Positions 1-5,147 of a DNA stretch of 5,935 nt are shown in pieces (positions within the stretch are counted from its first letter, which is position 1; each line of letters begins with the position of its first letter). The stretch is from assembly GCA_050122535.1 (NCBI GenBank), contig JASFIT010000303.1:1-5935 (forward strand), written 5' to 3'. The notes under the pieces were generated by a model. It saw nothing but the letters and a program-made list of their open reading frames with translations. It was not told the origin of the DNA and did no database searches. Position numbers and translations under genes: made by a program. This DNA comes from JASFEQ01 sp050122535. Lineage in GTDB: Bacteria; Desulfobacterota; DSM-4660; Desulfatiglandales; HGW-15.

Positions 1-476
1 TTATAATTAGCGATTTCATCTATCAGATCTGGGCTCAGGTTATTCCCCGTATAGAGAGGATTGTTGTAGACTATTATAGGTATTTCAAGGTCGTCTGATA
101 ATGTCTTAAAGTGCTTAAGGGTGGATTCATCGGGGAGTTTGTAGAAGTATGGAGGGGTAAGAATCACGGCATCTGCCCCAGCCTCTTTTGCATCCTTTGA
201 AAGTAGGAGAGTTTCTCTGGTACTGCATGCGGCAGTTCCTGCAATGACCGGTATCACCCCTTTCACCTCTTTAGCCACTGTCTCAGTGACCATCCTCTTC
301 TCTTCCCTGAGGAGATGAGGGAATTCACCGTTACCTCCCGTTGTCATGATGCCGTGAACACCGTTGTCCAATAGAAACCTGGTCAGGCGTACGAGCCCAT
401 CCCTGTCCAGCTCACCATCTTTAGCAAATGGTGTGACAATAGCCGGGATAACCCCTTTAAGGTCTCTACTTTGCAT
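1..476 (-). CDS. DapA/NanA-superfamily aldolase (class I lyase), 3' part cut by the window edge
   Basis: The 158 visible N-terminal residues follow the TIM-barrel fold of the dihydrodipicolinate synthase / N-acetylneuraminate lyase superfamily, cytosolic enzymes that add or remove pyruvate through a Schiff base. Seen: the opening strand GVIPAIVTPF (8-17), the substrate loop GGNGEF (47-52), AGADAVILTPPYFY (99-112), and the catalytic-tyrosine motif YNNP (Tyr137). The Schiff-base lysine would fall a few residues past the left edge, so it cannot be confirmed. In true DapA the loop reads GTTGE; here both threonines are replaced (Gly48, Asn49), so the substrate is probably not that of lysine synthesis. 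Other members are sugar-acid or hydroxy-oxoglutarate aldolases. ATG at 476 is preceded by a strong GGAGGGAGG. It lies 109 bases downstream of the thiamine-binding gene on the same strand and may share its transcript. Family is secure, reaction unknown. Confidence 0.88.
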   Translation of the reverse strand, partial: MQSRDLKGVIPAIVTPFAKDGELDRDGLVRLTRFLLDNGVHGIMTTGGNGEFPHLLREEKRMVTETVAKEVKGVIPVIAGTAACSTRETLLLSKDAKEAGADAVILTPPYFYKLPDESTLKHFKTLSDDLEIPIIVYNNPLYTGNNLSPDLIDEIANY

Positions 477-525
477 AGTAACCTCCCTCCTGTAGCGCCC
501 ATCACCAGGCCTCCTCGGGTGTAGC

Positions 526-544
526 ACGGAATTCCCAGTTCCGT
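526..544. other. short hairpin between two minus-strand genes
   Basis: ACGGAA at 526-531 is complemented exactly by TTCCGT at 539-544 around a 7-base loop. It sits in the 109-base spacer between the thiamine-binding gene and the aldolase gene. There is no following T-run on the minus strand, so it is not a classic terminator. It could be an mRNA stability or attenuation element, or chance. Confidence 0.25.
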
Positions 545-585
545 CGTTTTCCTGAGCGGTCCCATATGAAACCGAAACCGAACGT

Positions 586-879
586 CTACAATTTTTCTTG
601 GACGGATTTCACCTTACTCTCAATGCGCCCGGCAGGACCCTTCCTGTAATCCAGTTTAAGGGCCATGTAGACTCGGTCGCAGTCTCTCTTCAATTCTTGA
701 AAGCAGTTATTCACTACACCCATGACCTCGTCCCATTCACCCTCGACACTTGTTCCCATAGGTCCAATTCTATAAGGTAAGCCACTATCCTTAATAATTT
801 TCAATGCTCTTGCCACATGGGAGCTCAAACTGTCTCCCTTGTCCAAAGGAAAGACGGAGAAATCAACAAGTACGCTCAT
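586..879 (-). CDS. MTH1187/YkoF-type thiamine-binding protein (UPF0045)
   Basis: A 97-residue cytosolic protein of full family length. Members of the MTH1187 (DUF77, UPF0045) family adopt a ferredoxin-like alpha-beta fold, form tetramers and bind thiamine or related small molecules; the physiological role is mostly unproven. Seen: the N-terminal strand VLVDFSVFPLD (3-13), the family signature RIGPMGTSVEG (37-47), and the C-terminal strand-helix region RVYMALKLDYRKGPAGR (69-85). ATG at 879 is preceded by AAAGGAGA at good spacing (about 6-7 bases), which fixes the start. The neighbouring aldolase gene lies downstream on the same strand. No promoter could be placed with confidence upstream; TATACT at 905-900 is too close to the start and lacks a -35. 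Confidence 0.85.
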   Translation of the reverse strand: MSVLVDFSVFPLDKGDSLSSHVARALKIIKDSGLPYRIGPMGTSVEGEWDEVMGVVNNCFQELKRDCDRVYMALKLDYRKGPAGRIESKVKSVQEKL

Positions 880-1035
880 GAAAAGATCTCCTTTGTTGAA
901 GTATAAGGGTTCAGAAGGTTCGATGAAGTTGTATGTTACCCATGAATCTTCTCATGTGTCATCCTGTCATTATCAAGTCTTTAATCATACCCTCAAATGC
1001 CGATTTAAATGCCCTGATCAGCCATCAAGGCATCA

Positions 1036-1188
1036 TCCCTGCTTTCGCAGGGACAGGTTCTGCGGCGTTGCCTTCGATCGCTCCTCCCCCGCCACCCGCC
1101 TTCGCGGGGGCAGGCTTCGCGGGGGCAGGCTTGCGGCGTATTGCTCTATACGCCTCAGTCGTCTCTCCTCGGCGCCCCCGTAAGCGGG
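1036..1188. repeat. REP-like GC-rich hairpin cluster with a 15-bp tandem repeat
   Basis: This fills the core of a gene-free 671-base spacer (880-1550). Seen: TCCCTGC/GCAGGGA hairpin (1036-1042/1047-1053, loop TTTC); CCCGC/GCGGG hairpin (1095-1099/1104-1108); a perfect 15-base tandem duplication at 1100-1114 and 1115-1129; GGCGTA/TACGCC (1135-1140/1149-1154); and CCCG/CGGG (1177-1180/1185-1188). The text after the first hairpin (CAGGTTCTGCGGCGTTGCC) is echoed after the tandem repeat (CAGGCTTGCGGCGTATTGC), so the cluster looks like two diverged copies of one unit. Palindromes of this type built on a CGCGAAAGCG-like core are widespread extragenic repeats in many bacteria. An open frame crosses it on the plus strand, but its Ala/Pro/Gly-rich product is what such repeats encode by chance. 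Confidence 0.6.
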
Positions 1189-1306
1189 ATTTCGCACAGC
1201 TCAACTAGCATCTAATACCTTGCTGGTGATCAAGAATACTCCGCAACCTGCTGATTGCAGCCTTGATACATAAATTAGAGGGTTGATTTCGGAAATGAGA
1301 TATCGC

Positions 1307-1335
1307 TTGACAATTCCCTGGAAATGAACAATAAA
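1307..1335 (+). promoter_or_regulatory. candidate sigma-70 promoter for the kinase-like gene
   Basis: TTGACA at 1307-1312 is a perfect -35. With a 17-base spacer the -10 is AATAAA (1330-1335), four of six matches. Transcription would start near 1342, giving an untranslated leader of about 210 bases before the TTG at 1551. An inverted repeat surrounds the -10 (see separate entry). Confidence 0.45.
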
Positions 1336-1350
1336 TGAATAGTGTTCATT
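1323..1350. promoter_or_regulatory. candidate operator, inverted repeat AATGAACA-N12-TGTTCATT
   Basis: The two 8-base arms (1323-1330 and 1343-1350) are perfect complements and bracket the -10 and likely transcription start of the promoter at 1307-1335. This is the usual place for a repressor site. A second, nested dyad, AATGAA-N5-TTCATT, spans 1334-1350. The TGAA/TTCA-rich arms recall TetR-family operators, for example those of FadR-type acyl-CoA-responsive repressors, but no regulator gene is in the window. The same TGAACA half-site recurs at 5877-5894. Confidence 0.4.
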
Positions 1351-1550
1351 CAATAGGTTCCATGATTAAACCTGCAGTCAATTGTTAAGAGCGGAACCGG
1401 AAGCCCGCGAATCCAAGAGATTCCTTCCCTCTGTATCTGAGCACTTCTACGCTTACGTGTCACTAGTCTGTATTTCATGTATATCATATAATGAAGAATT
1501 CCTGGACAAGATACTACATATCCACTCGCTGAAGCAAAGGAGGTGGAAGA

Positions 1551-2429
1551 TTGGGTATTATCACGATCTCAAGAGGGTCATATAAAAGCGGTAGGGAGAT
1601 TGCCGAGAAGACCGCCCTGGGATTGGGGTATGATTGCATCTCTCGAGAAGTTTTGCTGAAGGCGTCAAAAGATTATGAGATAGCTGAGGTAAAGCTTACT
1701 CAGACGATTGAAGATGCCCCCTCGTTTCTAGATCGGTTTACCCGTGGAAAAGAAAAATACATTGCTTATATTCAGGCTGCGCTCCTCAATCATCTGAAGA
1801 GGGACAACGTGGTCTATCACGGCTTCGCTTGTAATTTTTTTGTGAAAGATATTCCGCAGGTGCTGAAGATCAGGATTATTTTGGGGTTGGCCGATCGAGT
1901 AGAAGATGTGATGGAGCGCTATACGGTCCCAAGAAAAGAGGCCTTGCGTCTTATAAGAAAAGTTGATGATCAGCGAAGAAAATGGAGTCAGAGACTTTAT
2001 GGATACGATCCATCAGATCCCACTCTCTACGATCTTGTCCTGCATATCGACAAGCTTACGGTGCCGGACGCTGTGGCCACCATTTGTCAGATCGCCAAGC
2101 TGACGCAGTTTCAGACAACACCAGAACTGAAAAAAACCATGGAAGATTTGGCCCTCGCTGCTCAGGTCAGAACATTCCTGGCCGACATAAAACCAGGCGT
2201 GGATGTATGCATCAAAAATGGCTTTGTTTCTCTGATGACAGACGCCCCATTAGCCGAGGAATCGGAATTGGTCAAGAGAATGGGTGAGATTGTGAAAAAG
2301 GTCCCAGGGGTTACAGGGATCAAAGTGATGAGCGAGGAGCATCCAGAAGATATGGACGTCTGTGTGTCCGAACCAAGGGTTGATCCTGCCAAAGACGTCA
2401 GGCCCACCTATTTCACTGAATTGGGCTGA
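1551..2429 (+). CDS. cytidylate-kinase-like protein with C-terminal BON-like domain
   Basis: A 292-residue soluble protein. Residues 1-185 resemble the Cytidylate_kin2 family (P-loop NMP kinase fold): the opening strand and motif ITISRGSYKSGREIAE (4-19), a second strand CISREVLL (29-36), the strand VVYHGFA (87-93), KIRIILGLADRVEDVM (106-121), and the lid/C-terminal part YDLVLHIDKLTVPDAV (160-175). Canonical members have GSGG at the phosphate loop; here it is replaced by SYKSG, so nucleotide binding is doubtful. Residues about 195-262 look like a BON domain (GVDVCIKNGFVSLMTD, then VPGVTGIKVMSE), a fold tied to ligand or membrane binding. The start is TTG at 1551: AAAGGAGGTG lies just upstream, and the MGIITISRG N-terminus begins exactly where the fold should. 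It is the only gene on this transcript in view. True CMP kinase activity is unproven; a regulatory role is equally possible. Confidence 0.8.
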   Translation: MGIITISRGSYKSGREIAEKTALGLGYDCISREVLLKASKDYEIAEVKLTQTIEDAPSFLDRFTRGKEKYIAYIQAALLNHLKRDNVVYHGFACNFFVKDIPQVLKIRIILGLADRVEDVMERYTVPRKEALRLIRKVDDQRRKWSQRLYGYDPSDPTLYDLVLHIDKLTVPDAVATICQIAKLTQFQTTPELKKTMEDLALAAQVRTFLADIKPGVDVCIKNGFVSLMTDAPLAEESELVKRMGEIVKKVPGVTGIKVMSEEHPEDMDVCVSEPRVDPAKDVRPTYFTELG

Positions 2430-2438
2430 GGTACTATT

Positions 2439-2478
2439 GAGCCTGTCGGAAAACGCCCATCTGCCGTTCGACAGGCTC
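2439..2478. repeat. 10-bp inverted repeat after the kinase-like gene
   Basis: GAGCCTGTCG (2439-2448) and CGACAGGCTC (2469-2478) are perfect complements separated by 20 bases, starting 10 bases after the TGA. It could fold in the mRNA 3' end. There is no T-run, so it is better seen as an extragenic palindrome than a rho-independent terminator. The right arm continues into CACGGCCCTGAG...CGAAGGGC (GCCCT 2482-2486, AGGGC 2499-2503), which resembles the CTTCGACAGGCTCAGGG-type dispersed repeat common in environmental genomes. Confidence 0.55.
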
Positions 2479-2519
2479 ACGGCCCTGAGTAAAGCCGAAG
2501 GGCTGCGTTACCCTCATCC

Positions 2520-2565
2520 CCCGCCCTACGGGCGGGTCCCCCGTTTCGGAAGCCTTCCATATGGA
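2520..2565. repeat. cluster of tight palindromes in the spacer
   Basis: Seen: CCCGCCC-TAC-GGGCGGG (2520-2526/2530-2536), a very stable 7-bp stem with a 3-base loop; GGAAG-C-CTTCC (2548-2558); and TCCATATGGA (2556-2565). These lie in the 344-base gene-free interval 2430-2773. No T-run follows the GC-rich stem on either strand. Together with the inverted repeat just before it, this looks like a composite extragenic repeat. The rest of the interval (2566-2700) shows nothing I can name. Confidence 0.5.
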
Positions 2566-2711
2566 CATTTTCCATCAGCCTCTGAGAAGTCGGTTTTTCG
2601 GCAGTCTCATTACATGCGTGTCCCGGCAACTCGAGTGAACCGCCTTGATTGAGAGTCAAATCTTCCCCAAGCCACCACATTAGCCAGGTATCCATCATCC
2701 AAATAAATGCC

Positions 2712-2739
2712 TTGACACACGTCTATCTTGTGCCATCCT
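2712..2739 (+). promoter_or_regulatory. weak candidate promoter for the small exported protein
   Basis: TTGACA at 2712-2717 is a perfect -35, but the best -10 (CATCCT, 2734-2739, 16-base spacer) matches only three of six positions. If used, transcription would begin about 30 bases before the ATG at 2774. It may need an activator or another sigma factor. Confidence 0.25.
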
Positions 2740-2773
2740 AACGAAAGCAAGAATTTTAGATGGGAGGATAAAT

Positions 2774-3115
2774 ATGGGGCTAAACAAAAAGCAGTTTGTG
2801 ATGGCAGTGACTCTCCTTTCACTGTTGCTATTCAGTGCCACAAGTGTATTCCCGCAACCTTTTGGCATAGGACCATCACAGGCACAACAAAAACCGCGAC
2901 AAGAAATTCTTAACACTGCGGGTGGCAGGTTCGTTTTTGGCCAGATATCCGATTCCAGCAAAGACAAGTTCATGCTCGATACGGTTACCGGGCGACTTTG
3001 GCGAATTGCTGAAACGGGGGAGGCTGGCATCTTCTTAAGGGCTGTTCCTTATCGAACAGCAGATGGAAAACTTTCGCCTATTCCGGAAGATATATCGGAT
3101 ACTGGAAAGAAATAG
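2774..3115 (+). CDS. small exported protein of unknown function
   Basis: A 113-residue protein I do not recognise as a named family. The N-terminus is a signal peptide: basic MGLNKK, then a hydrophobic core at about 8-26 (FVMAVTLLSLLLFSATSVF). Cleavage could occur near residue 29 or after SQA (35-37). No lipobox cysteine is present, and the mature part has no cysteine at all. The mature domain (about 45-106) has alternating strands: GGRFVFGQISDSSKDKFML, then DTVTGRLWRI, then GIFLRAVPY. This resembles the short beta-hairpin repeats in which a secreted protein presents a GK/R-W-type strand, but that is only a shape argument. ATG at 2774 is preceded by GGGAGGAT at ideal spacing. It converges on the PilZ gene, 119 bases away. 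Likely periplasmic; real gene judged by the ribosome site and signal peptide. Confidence 0.72.
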   Translation: MGLNKKQFVMAVTLLSLLLFSATSVFPQPFGIGPSQAQQKPRQEILNTAGGRFVFGQISDSSKDKFMLDTVTGRLWRIAETGEAGIFLRAVPYRTADGKLSPIPEDISDTGKK

Positions 3116-3234
3116 GGTAAGCCCTTTTATAGGTCGGTGCGATAGGGCGTGCTATCTTGGACCGCTGCACAAGACAAGAATGAAGATAGGAAGAGCCCTC
3201 CTAAGAGGATAGTAAGGCAGGGCAGCGGGGAGCT

Positions 3235-3621
3235 TTACTGGACCAAGGCTTTTGGTTGGTTGCCTTCTATGATTTCGTTCTTCGAGACAAAAGCGGAGAC
3301 CGCATCCTCAAAGATCTTGCGGTCCTCATCAGAAATTCTCACAAAACAGACACCCAAACCAACAGCCGTGTCATTGGGATCAATGGCGTAAAGATCCGAC
3401 CAGATCACCTTGCCGCTAACCCCGATGGCCTGGCGGTCTGGGGGCAGGATGGCAATCTGGAAAACCTCATTGATCATCAAGGGTTCATCACAGCGTATGG
3501 ATATGCCATCCACAGATATATTTCTCGTTTCTCCTTTTATAGTACCGTGATCAGCTAAGACGGTAATGGGCCATCTGATGTCTCCTCTGGTGTGTTTGCG
3601 CCTTTCAATAGTAATCGCCAA
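3235..3621 (-). CDS. PilZ-domain protein (c-di-GMP receptor)
   Basis: A 128-residue, single-domain cytosolic protein. PilZ domains bind cyclic di-GMP and pass the signal to motility, exopolysaccharide or adhesion machinery by protein contact. Both binding motifs are visible and intact: RRKHTR (7-12, the RxxxR switch) and NISVDG (34-39, the [D/N]xSxxG motif). The beta-barrel follows: FQIAILPP (54-61), VSGKVIWSD (68-76), VGLGVCFVRIS (87-97). A helix closes the domain (about 98-115). The start is TTG at 3621, preceded by GGAGG seven bases upstream; the next residues AITIERRK lead directly into the RxxxR motif, as in many PilZ proteins. Its partner cannot be told from the context. It has its own AT-rich promoter region and is separated from the MetV operon by 370 bases. 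Confidence 0.93.
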   Translation of the reverse strand: MAITIERRKHTRGDIRWPITVLADHGTIKGETRNISVDGISIRCDEPLMINEVFQIAILPPDRQAIGVSGKVIWSDLYAIDPNDTAVGLGVCFVRISDEDRKIFEDAVSAFVSKNEIIEGNQPKALVQ

Positions 3622-3703
3622 GTTTACACCTCCTATATCCCGCTAAGGTGGGATGCTCCAAAATTTCTCAAGCCTGGGATCTATTTAGGTCAAATTCTAT
3701 ATA

Positions 3704-3732
3704 ATATTAAATAATATACATATATTTGTCAA
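3704..3732 (-). promoter_or_regulatory. candidate sigma-70 promoter for the PilZ gene
   Basis: On the minus strand, TTGACA (3732-3727) is followed after 17 bases by TAATAT (3709-3704, four of six); TATTAT (3706-3701) is an alternative with a longer spacer. It lies in a very AT-rich stretch about 80 bases before the PilZ start codon. Confidence 0.5.
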
Positions 3733-3747
3733 TAACTTTAACATTAT

Positions 3748-3978
3748 TTAACTATAATTTATATAATTTATATGATCGCGCATCATTGCGCCCAATGCGG
3801 GCATCTTACGTCTCCCCAAAGGGTCCAGCCGTGTAATATGGTTTGCGGTCTCAGGCATCTTGGCGATGCCCACAAGACAAGCAGGCATCTTCTGGATAGA
3901 AAGGGCCCGATCTCTACATAGCAAAAGCCTTTTTGTGGGGGCGCAGTTTTTAAATAAGGCTGGAACGGAGAAGATAAG
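3748..3978. other. gene-free segment: AT-rich tandem repeat plus an unexplained element open on the minus strand
   Basis: This covers most of the 370-base interval between the PilZ and metV genes. At 3753-3761 and 3762-3770 the 9-mer TATAATTTA is repeated in tandem. To its right the minus strand is open from 3978 to a TAA at 3750-3748, with ATG codons at 3888, 3858 and 3804. The octamer AAGATGCC occurs at 3891-3884, 3861-3854 and 3807-3800, always in the same frame, giving three KMP tripeptides. A 6-bp hairpin (GGCATC/GATGCC, 3854-3859/3865-3870) is included. No ribosome site precedes any start, so a gene is not supported. It may be a dispersed repeat or a gene remnant. Confidence 0.3.
3926..3961 (-). 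terminator. possible rho-independent terminator of the ferredoxin-metV operon
   Basis: On the minus strand, about 30 bases after the metV stop, AGCCTT (3961-3956) pairs with AAGGCT (3931-3926). The stem extends through further A/T pairs with one mismatch, around a long C-rich loop, and is followed by TTTTGC. The stem is AT-rich and the loop long, so efficiency would be modest. Confidence 0.35.
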
Positions 3979-3991
3979 TCAGGTTGGTCAT

Positions 3992-4666
3992 TCAGGGCAA
4001 CTCTGGTTGCGCGATGCTCTCCAATTTTCGGGGTCCTGATCCCCTCTCAGTGGACCAGTCCTTTGGAGGATGAATCTTTTCATAGTCGTCCATTCTGTCC
4101 AATGCCTTGAGACGATTGATTATGAGATGCCAGGCGCAGTCCACGTCCCCCCTTATTTCGCATTTACCCTGAACTGAGCCTCCGCAAGGACCGTTCAAGA
4201 GCCGCTTGGCACAACGTGAGACCGGGCATATCCCGCCCGTATCGGCCACCATACAATCCCCACATCCTTGGCACTTTTCGCGCCAGACCCCCGGCTCGTC
4301 AAGGGCACCAAGAAAGGTTGTATTCAGGGCCGGTATCACAGGCAATTGGCTGAAAACATCGGCCAAGGTCTGCACACCCGCTCCGCACGCCAAGGATAAT
4401 ATGGCATCGGTATCCGGCGGTAAATGAAGATGGGTCTCCACCAGATCCCGCTCGCACTGCCTCTCGACAGTATCCACGTGAAAAGTTGGCGAATTTCCCT
4501 CGAAATATCCCATATTGGTAAGATCTCGGGCCAGGGCCCGAGCCTCCCTATCCCCGCCGGTAAGGCATACGGTTACACAGGTTCCACAGCCCAGTATCAG
4601 CAATTTCCGAAAGTCGGTTATGGAATGGACAATATCCTCAATCGGTTTGCGCTTCCCCACGATCAT
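3992..4666 (-). CDS. metV: MetV-type methylene-tetrahydrofolate reductase partner (MTHFR_C domain)
   Basis: A 224-residue cytosolic protein matching the methylene-tetrahydrofolate reductase C-terminal domain family. In acetogens MetV binds the flavoprotein MetF and links it to the electron supply for reducing methylene- to methyl-tetrahydrofolate; in sulfate reducers the pathway can run oxidatively. Seen: GCGTCVTVC (26-34), a Rossmann-like stretch with ILSLACGAGVQT (89-100), then the family hallmark with Cys132, Cys135, Cys138, Cys147, Cys152, Cys161, Cys169 and Cys177, including KCQGCGDC, GGICPVSRC and NGPCGG. These cysteines are expected to hold an iron-sulfur cluster and/or zinc. The ATG at 4666 overlaps the upstream gene's stop (ATGA), so the two are translationally coupled. 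It is the last gene of the operon. No metF lies next to it, which is unusual for this family. Confidence 0.88.
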   Translation of the reverse strand: MIVGKRKPIEDIVHSITDFRKLLILGCGTCVTVCLTGGDREARALARDLTNMGYFEGNSPTFHVDTVERQCERDLVETHLHLPPDTDAILSLACGAGVQTLADVFSQLPVIPALNTTFLGALDEPGVWREKCQGCGDCMVADTGGICPVSRCAKRLLNGPCGGSVQGKCEIRGDVDCAWHLIINRLKALDRMDDYEKIHPPKDWSTERGSGPRKLESIAQPELP

Positions 4667-5067
4667 TTTTGGGCTCCCTTTTTTTCACTTAAGGCGGGGG
4701 CAAGATGTTTCCAGGCCGCCAGGGAAAAGGTCTGCCGGTGATCAGGACAGAGTGGCGCGATGTCATGGGGAACCTTCTCAGCCACTGTTTCTTGGAAATC
4801 TAAGGTGTAAAGAGGCTCACTACAAATCATACAGCGGACAAGCTTCATACTGGCTACCTCATCCCAGGGGCCATCTAATAAGTGGTTGAATTCTATGGCT
4901 TTCTGGGGGCAGATTCTCCAGCAATGGCCGCATCGGGCGCAAAGGGACATGTTATGCAGGAGCGTCCTTTCCTCTCCTTGGTCTGCAGCCCTCAAGGCGT
5001 TCGCAGGGCAGTTTTGAACACAGGCTAAGCAACCGTTGCAATTGCTATTTACTCTAAAGAAGGACAT
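4663..5067 (-). CDS. two-cluster [4Fe-4S] ferredoxin with C-terminal Cys/His metal-site tail
   Basis: A 134-residue cytosolic electron carrier. Two complete CxxCxxCxxxC(P) motifs bind [4Fe-4S] clusters: Cys10/13/16/20 and Cys43/46/49/53, each ending CP. After them a roughly 75-residue extension carries RCMIC (Cys79, Cys82) and LCPDH (Cys107, His110), spaced like a zinc ribbon or a further metal site. Similar CxxC tails occur on iron-sulfur subunits of formate-hydrogenlyase-type complexes, which suggests a docking role; that is inference. The frame could be extended to a TTG at 5130, but GAGGAG eight bases before the ATG at 5067 and the family's usual N-terminus choose 5067. It lies 80 bases after the four-cluster ferredoxin gene and overlaps metV by four bases, so the protein probably works with MetV. 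Confidence 0.85.
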   Translation of the reverse strand: MSFFRVNSNCNGCLACVQNCPANALRAADQGEERTLLHNMSLCARCGHCWRICPQKAIEFNHLLDGPWDEVASMKLVRCMICSEPLYTLDFQETVAEKVPHDIAPLCPDHRQTFSLAAWKHLAPALSEKKGAQK

Positions 5068-5147
5068 GGTATGGTCTCCTCGATATTTCTCACACTTTCT
5101 CATTCCAATACTCAGATGATGCGCCAGCAAGAGAGGGGTTTTTGTGA

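Noticed and set aside
383..565. 60-codon minus-strand open frame overlapping the aldolase start
   Set aside because: It runs in another frame across the aldolase N-terminus, whose family match and strong ribosome site are clear; the product resembles nothing.
1036..1190. CRISPR array
   Set aside because: The repeats are adjacent or palindromic, with no regular spacers of uniform length and no cas genes.
933..1208. Plus-strand open frame of 91 codons, with an overlapping one of 114 codons (839-1183)
   Set aside because: The Ala/Pro/Gly-rich product is simply the translation of the palindromic repeat cluster; no ribosome site or family signal.
1382..1585. 67-codon plus-strand frame in the kinase-like gene leader
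   Set aside because: Starts at a TTG with no ribosome site, overlaps the kinase-like start in another frame, and the product has no recognisable pattern.
2439..2478. Rho-independent terminator of the kinase-like gene
   Set aside because: The stem is perfect but the loop is 20 bases long and no T-run follows.
2362..2652. Open frames on both strands through 2362-2822
   Set aside because: They cross the 3' end of the kinase-like gene, palindromic repeats and the promoter region of the exported protein; low-complexity products without ribosome sites.
5067..5130. Longer N-terminus for the two-cluster ferredoxin starting at TTG 5130
   Set aside because: The 21 extra residues resemble no ferredoxin N-terminus, and the ribosome site is far better for the ATG at 5067.
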